From: Planctomycetota bacterium
GTDB lineage: Bacteria > Planctomycetota > SKW154
Assembly (NCBI GenBank): GCA_026418755.1
Contig: JAOAAR010000114.1
Coordinates: 1-6,302 of the forward strand
DNA: 6,302 bases
Direction of reading: 5' to 3'
The notes under the pieces were generated by a model. That model was not told where the DNA came from and did no database searches. It saw only the letters and a list, made by a program, of their open reading frames with translations. The translations under genes were made by a program, and so were the position numbers. Positions within the stretch are counted from its first letter, which is position 1. The number at the start of each line of letters is the position of its first letter. Positions 1 through 5,337 of this stretch are shown one piece after another.

Positions 1-141
1 TTTCAACACTTTACAAGAAGGAACGAAAACAGTCAGGACACCTGAAGGTGGACACCACTCTTCCTTCTCATTTTTTTTCTCTTGGGCGTGAAGAAAGACA
101 AACGCCAATAAGAGGAATCCGAGAAGAATATTCCGCACCAT
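1..141 (-). CDS. N-terminus of an exported protein, probable paralogue of the next gene upstream (partial)
   Basis: The reading frame opens with ATG at 141 and stays open for 47 codons to the left edge of the window, so the C-terminus is missing. Residues 1-19 form a classic Sec signal peptide: Met-Val-Arg-Asn, then a Leu/Phe-rich core, ending in LHA before QE. Signal peptidase I would probably cut after Ala19. A lysine- and glutamate-rich stretch follows, and then a short segment, GVLTVFVPSCKVLK. This lines up with GIIFFWTPDCERLR in the 748-residue protein, at nearly the same distance from its own signal peptide, which suggests tandem paralogues. A purine-rich ribosome-binding site (GAGGGGAAG, 150-158) sits 8 bases before the ATG. 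The gene begins 38 bases after the upstream stop with no visible terminator, so it is probably co-transcribed. An in-frame GTG directly before the ATG is an alternative start. Function is unknown; the role assigned is only 'exported, DUF3352-like'. Confidence 0.75.
   Translation of the reverse strand, partial: MVRNILLGFLLLAFVFLHAQEKKNEKEEWCPPSGVLTVFVPSCKVLK
71..78 (-). repeat. A8 homopolymer in coding strand, just after the signal peptide
   Basis: Eight consecutive T on the + strand read as eight A in the coding strand of the left-edge gene (codons for Glu-Lys-Lys-Asn), shortly after the predicted signal peptidase site. A run of this length can cause polymerase slippage or a sequencing indel. 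Nothing here shows that it varies. Confidence 0.5.
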
Positions 142-149
142 CACAGCAT

Positions 150-158
150 CTTCCCCTC
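150..158 (-). promoter_or_regulatory. Ribosome-binding site for the left-edge gene
   Basis: GAGGGGAAG on the minus strand, 8 bases before the ATG at 141. It supports 141 as a true translation start for a gene only 47 codons of which are in the window. Confidence 0.6.
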
Positions 159-179
159 AAACGCCACACGAAATCTCCA

Positions 180-2426
180 TTACTTCTTCATCTCCTCCTG
201 CCTCTCAATCTTCTTTTCTTGCGTCTCCTTCGGAATCTCTGTGATTGGCTCAAAAAGAGGCGAATCAGGACCTATTGCCGCCGTGTTAGACATTCGAACC
301 ACACCCGTCTGGTTTACAAAATAGTACCGCTTCAGAAGAGAACCCTCTTTCGGGTTTGCCACCGCAGACCACGAATCCCCCGCCACGCCCAGAATTGTGA
401 GTTTGTGAGTCTCGAGGTTAACATAATACTCGTTAAAAAATCCCGCCTTGATAAGAGTGTCAAGGTTCTCCGCATACTTGCCTATCCTGATTTTATGAGT
501 CTCTTGTGCCGTCGCCAACATCTTCAAAGCCCCAACCACTCGGGCTTCTTCCCTCCTGAGCCTCTCCAGCAGACGCGCCTCAGGGTCCAACTCCTTCGCC
601 ATAGCGCATAACGACACATATCCTACAACAGATATGAGTGAGCCGGTGAAACCGAAGCCTCGTTCTGTCACCGCCTCAATCACTATGGAATTCTCCTTCG
701 CATAACTCGAAATAGTAAGCGGTGAAAAATGCTTCCTCACTGTCTTCACATCAGGAAGGAGCGACAGGTCAATACCCAACTCTTCCAATTCGCGCGCTGC
801 CGTCTTGCGCAAAAGTGGTATAAAAGTGTTGTACGCATAAGATATCACCTCAGGTATATTGATGAACACAAACTGGTTCTTACCCTGCGCCTTCTTCAAA
901 ACCTCCGCGAATTTGCCTGCTTCAAACGGCTCTTTCAGCGCTTTGGCAACACCGCGCACAACTTGCGGCTGTGTCCCAAATATGAGTTTCTTCCCTATGA
1001 TTCCAAAACTCGGAGCATACGGTACATCAGCAGAACCGTTCCTTTCAGACTCGAAAACGAAAAGTGTCAAATCCCCTACCTTATGTTTCTTGACATTCGC
1101 AAAAAACCGAAGTATCTCGTCTAATGCGTACTCTTCCTCGTCTTCTTCCGCTTCTTTCTTCTGCGCAGCCTCAATCACCTTCTCTAACAGAGCAATTATT
1201 TTCTCTGCATCCGTCAACTCCGCCACTGCGAAGATTTCAGGCCATGCACCGCTACCAGCAGGCTTCACAACATAAAATTGTAGCATCCCTCTCAACTGCC
1301 CCAGCACATCCTTTTCTACATCAAACTCAAACTTCCTAGCAAACGCGTCGAGCGGAATCTCCCCCCTCCAACGAAGCTCCTTACTCCTCGCCGCTTCCAG
1401 GATCGCTTCAAGATAAGTCCTCAACAAACCCGCCCCACCAGCGCTCAACATCAAAATCTGCTCCGGCTCCACCAACAATTTCTCACCTACATTTACACTC
1501 TCTTTGAACTCTTGCGGTACCCCTTCAGCATAACTCACTACCGCAACCTCTTTGTACCCCTCACCATCAGGAGCACCCACCAGAAGAGTGTTTGGAGTAA
1601 TTTTGACCATTTTCGCAAGTATCTGCCGCAAATCGGGAGAAAGTTCAAAAAAAGGAGTTTCAGCTGCCTGAATCTTCTCATAAAGGGCGTTGTGGTCAAA
1701 CCAGAGAACAAACTCTTCTCTGCCCATCAATCCACTCGCCTTTAACGCTGTATTGAGGGTTTTGTCAGAAAGAACAGTCGCTGCCCCTTCCGCCTTGAAG
1801 CGGTCAATTACTTGCTTCATCCCATCCAAATCAAAAGTGAGCGCCCAAATGTTCCCCAAAAAAGAGTCGAAGAATGCTGCCTCTTCGCTGCCCAGCCCGC
1901 GCACATCTATCCCCTTGTAGTCAACCGTTGACTTTTCAAGTCTCTTGTGAGCGGAACGCAAAATAGCCTCTTTGCCATTGGTGAGCAACTTCTCCAGAGA
2001 TGGCTTGGAATCTGCAGAATCCAATAGGAACAGAAACTTTACAATATCACCTAAAACGGCTTCTCTCCGCCCCGCCTGCATATCCAGATTAGCCAACTGG
2101 AGCAACAACCCTCCCTTAAACACCGAAAGCGCATCTTTTAGGTTCATCTGAATCTCACGCCTAAGAACCCTGTCAAGAAACGCAGAAGGCGAAAGATTCG
2201 CTTTCTTGAGACTCTCCAAAAACATCTTCATCTCCTCATCGTTGAGTAACCCCGCAAGGAAAGATTTACGCCAAGAAGTACGCAACCGCTCACAATCAGG
2301 TGTCCAGAAAAAGATAATCCCTTTTTCCGAAACAAGTTTACGCACATCAGGCTTCTGCGCCTCCTGCGCCGTGAGCGAAAAGACCATTAGAATCACAAAC
2401 GTTGTCACTACCGACCGTTTGCACAT
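180..2426 (-). CDS. Exported 748-residue DUF3352-like protein with a pseudopilin-like C-terminal module
   Basis: ATG at 2426 is set by a strong ribosome-binding site. Residues 1-20 are a Sec signal peptide (LTA before QE), so the body lies outside the inner membrane. Residues about 35-590 are alternating helices and strands with the texture of DUF3352-like proteins: an N-terminal segment with PDCERLR, a middle with PSFGIIGKKLIFGT followed by a helix (473-498), and a late segment with LLPDVKTVRKHFSPL (556-570). An acidic cluster (AEEDEEEYALDE) lies at 426-437. Residues 588-725 look like a pseudopilin. RG is followed by a hydrophobic helix (596-610), then a helix with ALKMLATAQETHK, then GKYAENLDTLIKAGF. 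Last comes a globular tail with DSWSAVANP and YYFVNQTGVVRMS, like the end of many small pseudopilins. The usual Glu at +5 is missing, so cleavage by prepilin peptidase is unlikely. The charged tail (732-748) looks disordered. No enzyme motif was seen. Family placement comes from resemblance only. Confidence 0.93.
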   Translation of the reverse strand: MCKRSVVTTFVILMVFSLTAQEAQKPDVRKLVSEKGIIFFWTPDCERLRTSWRKSFLAGLLNDEEMKMFLESLKKANLSPSAFLDRVLRREIQMNLKDALSVFKGGLLLQLANLDMQAGRREAVLGDIVKFLFLLDSADSKPSLEKLLTNGKEAILRSAHKRLEKSTVDYKGIDVRGLGSEEAAFFDSFLGNIWALTFDLDGMKQVIDRFKAEGAATVLSDKTLNTALKASGLMGREEFVLWFDHNALYEKIQAAETPFFELSPDLRQILAKMVKITPNTLLVGAPDGEGYKEVAVVSYAEGVPQEFKESVNVGEKLLVEPEQILMLSAGGAGLLRTYLEAILEAARSKELRWRGEIPLDAFARKFEFDVEKDVLGQLRGMLQFYVVKPAGSGAWPEIFAVAELTDAEKIIALLEKVIEAAQKKEAEEDEEEYALDEILRFFANVKKHKVGDLTLFVFESERNGSADVPYAPSFGIIGKKLIFGTQPQVVRGVAKALKEPFEAGKFAEVLKKAQGKNQFVFINIPEVISYAYNTFIPLLRKTAARELEELGIDLSLLPDVKTVRKHFSPLTISSYAKENSIVIEAVTERGFGFTGSLISVVGYVSLCAMAKELDPEARLLERLRREEARVVGALKMLATAQETHKIRIGKYAENLDTLIKAGFFNEYYVNLETHKLTILGVAGDSWSAVANPKEGSLLKRYYFVNQTGVVRMSNTAAIGPDSPLFEPITEIPKETQEKKIERQEEMKK

Positions 2427-2432
2427 AAGAAT

Positions 2433-2440
2433 CCCTCCCT
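2433..2440 (-). promoter_or_regulatory. Strong Shine-Dalgarno site for the 748-residue protein
   Basis: AGGGAGGG on the minus strand, 6 bases before the ATG at 2426. It fixes the start of the exported protein and leaves the signal peptide complete. Confidence 0.85.
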
Positions 2441-2454
2441 AAGACAGAAGTTGT

Positions 2455-2463
2455 ATTATAACA
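2455..2463 (-). promoter_or_regulatory. Extended -10 promoter for the 748-residue gene
   Basis: The minus strand reads TGTTATAAT, a consensus -10 (TATAAT, 2455-2460) with the TGn extension (2461-2463). At 17 bases upstream the -35 position holds TTCCAC, a poor match, which fits an extended -10 promoter that does not need a -35. An AT-rich tract (about 2481-2498) lies just beyond and could act as an UP element. Transcription would start near 2448, giving a leader of about 22 bases that contains the Shine-Dalgarno site. Found by motif only. Confidence 0.6.
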
Positions 2464-2540
2464 CCTATCAGTCAAGAGTGGAAAATTTTTTCAATATGAA
2501 AGAGGTTCGCCCCGTCGGTTATATAAGCACACCGCCAAGT

Positions 2541-3587
2541 TTAAGGTGCAGAATAGTTTTTGATGAAATTCCAGACCTCAGGATTGTAGGAGTAGTCGTA
2601 TGCGTGAGTACCACCAGGTATCTCCCGGTAAAAAACAGGATGTCCCGCTCCTTCAAGTTTTGCTTTTGCATCTCTGGCGTGAGAGACAGGAACTACAGTG
2701 TCGGCATCGCCGTGATGGATGCAGACAGGAATTTTCCTGTCACCACCTGCATAATCAAGAGGCCAGATGCCCATTGATATTGCGTGATTCATCGAGCCTG
2801 CAAACACGGCAAGAGCGGCGAAAAATTTGTTATAGTAAAGCCCTACAGCGTAAGTCCAGTGCGCTCCCGCAGAATAACCGTGCAAATACCGCTTCTTCTT
2901 GTGTATGTTATATAGTGAATCCGTGTAATCTATCATCTTGAAAAAAGCATCCATATCGTTACTGAAATCCCAGCCCGCTCCATCAGATTGAAGTGCGAAG
3001 ACAAGAAATTTGTTGGCTTCCGCAGTAGAAACCCAAACATCTCGCATACTCGTCGCTGTCCCGCCAGAGCCGTGCATAGTGTATAATACAGGAGTAGGAG
3101 TACTCTCGTTGTATCCTGATGGAATATAGTAGGCGAAACTCCTGTTTGATGTATTCGGTATAGTCGCTGTTCCAGAGCCTGTCGGACCTCCCTTGCCACC
3201 TGTGCCGTCACCACTTCCTCCTCCAGCGGTCACCGTTATGTAGTTTGATTTGAGAAGATACCCACTTTTGCCTGCAGTGTCACCAACTGTCAGTTTTACA
3301 CTATATGTTCCAGCAGTAGTGTATTGATAAGAAGGGTTCTGGCTCGTTGAGTCAACTGTGCCATCGTTGTTGAAATCCCACTGCCAGGAATTGATTGTTC
3401 CAGCAGTAGATGTCGAAGAATCAGTAAAATTCACAGTTAGAGGCGCAGCGCCGCTCGTCGGACTCCCACTAAAAGCAACCGTTATTTCGGGGTCGCCACC
3501 TCTGCCGCTTCCTCCATCACTTTTGGACTTCGAAGAACAGCCTAACGCAGCCAGAAAAACTATAAACAACCAAATAAATTTTCTCAT
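2541..3587 (-). CDS. Lipoprotein with a PKD domain and a PHB-depolymerase/feruloyl-esterase-like hydrolase
   Basis: A 348-residue protein. Residues 1-16 are a lipoprotein signal peptide ending in a lipobox-like AALGC; Cys17 would be lipidated, and Ser at +2 favours outer-membrane sorting. A Gly/Ser linker leads to a PKD domain (about 35-121) with APLTVNFTDSS, WQWDFNNDGTVDS and YTTAGTYSVKLTVGD, all typical of the fold. A glycine-rich linker (122-140) follows. Residues 141-348 form an alpha/beta hydrolase of the LpqC/PHB-depolymerase esterase family: oxyanion-hole region HGSGG (172-176), nucleophile motif GYSAG with Ser239, probable acid Asp296 in HHGDADTVVP, and His328 in GGTHAYDY. It should hydrolyse ester bonds on the cell surface or in the periplasm; the substrate cannot be read from sequence, and PKD domains usually mediate binding to polymers or proteins. 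An in-frame ATG at 3617 would add 10 residues but sits inside the promoter -10 box and has no ribosome-binding site, so 3587 is preferred. The gene has its own promoter. Confidence 0.94.
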   Translation of the reverse strand: MRKFIWLFIVFLAALGCSSKSKSDGGSGRGGDPEITVAFSGSPTSGAAPLTVNFTDSSTSTAGTINSWQWDFNNDGTVDSTSQNPSYQYTTAGTYSVKLTVGDTAGKSGYLLKSNYITVTAGGGSGDGTGGKGGPTGSGTATIPNTSNRSFAYYIPSGYNESTPTPVLYTMHGSGGTATSMRDVWVSTAEANKFLVFALQSDGAGWDFSNDMDAFFKMIDYTDSLYNIHKKKRYLHGYSAGAHWTYAVGLYYNKFFAALAVFAGSMNHAISMGIWPLDYAGGDRKIPVCIHHGDADTVVPVSHARDAKAKLEGAGHPVFYREIPGGTHAYDYSYNPEVWNFIKNYSAP

Positions 3588-3592
3588 AACCA

Positions 3593-3600
3593 CACCTCTC
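3593..3600 (-). promoter_or_regulatory. Ribosome-binding site that decides the lipoprotein start
   Basis: GAGAGGTG on the minus strand, with GAGAGG ending 7 bases before the ATG at 3587. The alternative ATG at 3617 has no such site, so this fixes the shorter 348-residue product. Confidence 0.8.
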
Positions 3601-3615
3601 TTATTCCTTGTCCTC

Positions 3616-3646
3616 ATTATACCACAAAGACAACCATTTTTGTCAA
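3616..3646 (-). promoter_or_regulatory. Sigma70-type promoter of the lipoprotein gene
   Basis: Minus strand: TTGACA at 3641-3646 and TATAAT at 3616-3621, both perfect consensus hexamers, separated by 19 bases (17 is the optimum). Transcription would start near 3609, leaving a leader of about 22 bases that holds the Shine-Dalgarno site before the ATG at 3587. The slightly long spacer could make the promoter dependent on a regulator, since it also contains an inverted repeat. Confidence 0.75.
3629..3644. promoter_or_regulatory. Inverted repeat in the promoter spacer, possible operator
   Basis: GACAA-N6-TTGTC, a perfect 5-base inverted repeat with a 6-base centre, lies between the -35 and -10 and covers four bases of the -35 hexamer. 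Its size and position suit a dimeric regulator, but 5-base arms are short enough to occur by chance. Confidence 0.3.
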
Positions 3647-3743
3647 ACGAATGTAGTAAGATACAGAAGGTATGCCTCTGCTAACAATAAAAACCTTATA
3701 AACTTGGAAATTATAAAATGCTTCTTCTAACAACCCTTGATTT

Positions 3744-4241
3744 TTAACGGGGTGGAGCGGAGGTTGGACGAATCTGGTCAACCCCGAGATAACGGAGAAG
3801 GACCGTAGAGAAGCGGTGAGACCGCCTCTCTCCGCGCCATAGATAGAATATGTCTACGCAGACGAAAAGTTCGTCTTCAAAATCGTCAAGCGGAATGATG
3901 GTGACAGAGTACTTAAAACGGGGAAAATCAGGATGAACCGCTTCCTTGACAGCAATCTTTTTGAGGTCCACACCACTTTTGAGTTGAGCGGCAATCTCGG
4001 AAAAAATTGTGCTAGCAAAATCCGCAGCCCGATGAACAAGAACTGTCTGACTCTGCAGAGATGCCGCAGCAGCAAACAAAAGAATGGCGCTCGAAATTCC
4101 AATCGTCATAATCGCCATCGCAACGAGAACTTCGAGAAGAGTAAACCCTCTCTCCCTTTCCGCCTCATCACATGAGCAGACAGAAGACCATACTGGTGAA
4201 GAATTTCCCTCTCTATTTGGAACTCTGTTCTGTCCAGTCAT
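3744..4241 (-). CDS. Minor pseudopilin, GspI/PilV-like
   Basis: A 165-residue protein from the ATG at 4241. It carries a full prepilin peptidase motif: Arg-Gly32 then FTLLEVLVAMAI, with Phe at +1 and Glu at +5, followed by a hydrophobic helix to about residue 58. The rest is a small globular domain with the feel of GspI/PilV proteins (FKYSVTIIPLDDF, VCVDIFYLWRGE, FSTVLLRYL). After cleavage and methylation it would insert in the inner membrane and join the tip of a type II secretion or type IV pilus-like filament. It overlaps the GspJ-like gene by 29 bases, so translation is probably coupled; no clear Shine-Dalgarno site precedes 4241. The leader would be 32 residues, longer than usual, and no in-frame ATG, GTG or TTG lies between 4241 and the cleavage site to shorten it. 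In-frame upstream starts exist (ATG 4307, two GTG codons) but lie deep inside the preceding gene. GspI versus PilV is not decided. Confidence 0.9.
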   Translation of the reverse strand: MTGQNRVPNREGNSSPVWSSVCSCDEAERERGFTLLEVLVAMAIMTIGISSAILLFAAAASLQSQTVLVHRAADFASTIFSEIAAQLKSGVDLKKIAVKEAVHPDFPRFKYSVTIIPLDDFEDELFVCVDIFYLWRGERRSHRFSTVLLRYLGVDQIRPTSAPPR

Positions 4242-5337
4242 CGAGACAACCCGGCAATGTAAAGACACGGATGAAAGAAATCCCAACACGAACTGGAGTG
4301 CCCGCATTATGAGTAGATGGAGTCGTATTAAAAAGCCCTCTTCCTCCTTCTTTTATGTGCACAGAATTCTGTTCAACTTTCTCGATTTCAAGCCATTCGT
4401 CGCCGAGTAAGATGTATCGGACCCCCTCCGGAATCATCGCACCATTTCTCACATACAGGATTGTTGAATCTTCAGTGAAGAGACGAGTCGAATGGGTCAC
4501 AGTACCATCTCCGCTTTCAGCAATAACAAGAACGATTCGAACAGCACGAGGAAATACATCATCGGTAAGGTCGCTTGCAGAGGAACTGTCTTTGAAAAGA
4601 CGATATTTGCGAAAATCTTCTTTATACACAGAGGAAGAATCTCGAGAACGCGTTGAATCCCACAAAAGTAAAGGACCACTCTTTTCGTTCGCCCTTTTGT
4701 AAAGGAGCGGAGGATGCTTAGTGTCCCAAGTGTCTGTGTACGAAGTCCAGAATTGGAAAGAAAGAAGGAGAACGGAAGAAGAGAGTTTGACAAAACGCGG
4801 AGAGTCAGTTGAAAGGTTCTTTTCGGTGAAAAGGGAAGTTTCGCCGCCTGGAGGTGCGTTCACAGCACGATATAAGGAGAAATCAGGCTCTCCCTTATGA
4901 ATATAACACACTTCAGAGAGCCCCGCTGTTGAGATAAGTTGCCCTTCAAACGCCTCAAAAGGGTCATCTACTCCATCAATCCGTTTGGAAGCACCCACCA
5001 GAGAACCCGCCTCCTGCGCAAGATAGTTGCCTTCTAAAGGAAGCGTGCGGATGAATCGGAGACGGAGACTCCGGTCGGCGCCCAAATCGCAGATGAAAAC
5101 AGGATTGTACTTGGTCTCGTAAGGATAACCGCCACCTATGTAAAGAGAAAGCAAATCCTCCTGAAGACGGTTCAAAATGGTGTTGCCCCTGTGTGTAACA
5201 GCCATTCTTCGCTCCGTCTGTGTCCAAGTCGTCATCGCTCGGGCAAGAATCGCCGTTATGACGCTCCCGATAAAGAGAAGCAGTGAGATAGCCACCATCA
5301 ATTCAACCAGCGTGAATGCCTTTCGGAAATACCTCAC
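4213..5337 (-). CDS. Large minor pseudopilin, GspJ/PilW-like, with a C-terminal extension
   Basis: A 374-residue protein that starts at GTG 5337, 4 bases inside the end of the previous gene, with GAGGTG 8 bases upstream. The N-terminus is a very short prepilin leader, MRYFRKA, then FTLVELMVA with Glu at +5 and a hydrophobic helix to about residue 32. The -1 residue is Ala7 rather than the usual Gly; some minor pseudopilins tolerate this. Later segments match the GspJ pattern: VLLLSFQFWTSYTDTWD (189-205) and DDVFPRAVRIVLVIAE (259-274). GspJ proteins are usually near 200 residues. This one has extra sequence in the middle and about 100 residues after the GspJ-like core. The tail (305-352) has LLGDEWLEIE and then GRGLFNTTP..THNAG.PV, a motif also present in the protein encoded just upstream. 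It probably caps the pseudopilus together with the GspI-like protein. No GspG, GspH or GspK gene is visible in the window. Confidence 0.92.
   Translation of the reverse strand: MRYFRKAFTLVELMVAISLLLFIGSVITAILARAMTTWTQTERRMAVTHRGNTILNRLQEDLLSLYIGGGYPYETKYNPVFICDLGADRSLRLRFIRTLPLEGNYLAQEAGSLVGASKRIDGVDDPFEAFEGQLISTAGLSEVCYIHKGEPDFSLYRAVNAPPGGETSLFTEKNLSTDSPRFVKLSSSVLLLSFQFWTSYTDTWDTKHPPLLYKRANEKSGPLLLWDSTRSRDSSSVYKEDFRKYRLFKDSSSASDLTDDVFPRAVRIVLVIAESGDGTVTHSTRLFTEDSTILYVRNGAMIPEGVRYILLGDEWLEIEKVEQNSVHIKEGGRGLFNTTPSTHNAGTPVRVGISFIRVFTLPGCLDDWTEQSSK

Noticed and set aside
48..611. A 187-codon open frame on the + strand
   Set aside because: It is antisense to the end of the 748-residue gene and the start of the left-edge gene, both of which have clear protein features. 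Its Arg/Leu/His-rich translation looks like antisense noise.
2486..2540. Possible rho-independent terminator after the esterase gene
   Set aside because: Only a four-base stem (CGGT with ACCG) around an AT-rich loop could be found, with no T run directly after it.
2933..3214. A 93-codon minus-strand frame inside the lipoprotein gene
   Set aside because: It is out of frame with a gene that has a full domain set and catalytic residues, and it shows no recognisable motif.
3664..3680. Small hairpin (CAGAGG, loop CATA, CCTTCTG with one bulged T) upstream of the lipoprotein promoter, considered as terminator of the pseudopilin operon
   Set aside because: The stem is six base pairs with a bulge and is not followed by a T run on the minus strand.
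3710..3715. A second TATAAT on the minus strand between the GspI-like gene and the lipoprotein gene
   Set aside because: At 17 bases upstream the sequence is AAGGGT, a poor -35, and there is no TGn extension. The region is generally AT-rich, and the promoter at 3616-3646 is far better.
4242..4307. Longer start (ATG 4307) for the GspI-like gene
   Set aside because: It would put 54 residues ahead of the cleavage Gly, deepen the overlap with the GspJ-like gene to 95 bases, and has no ribosome-binding site.
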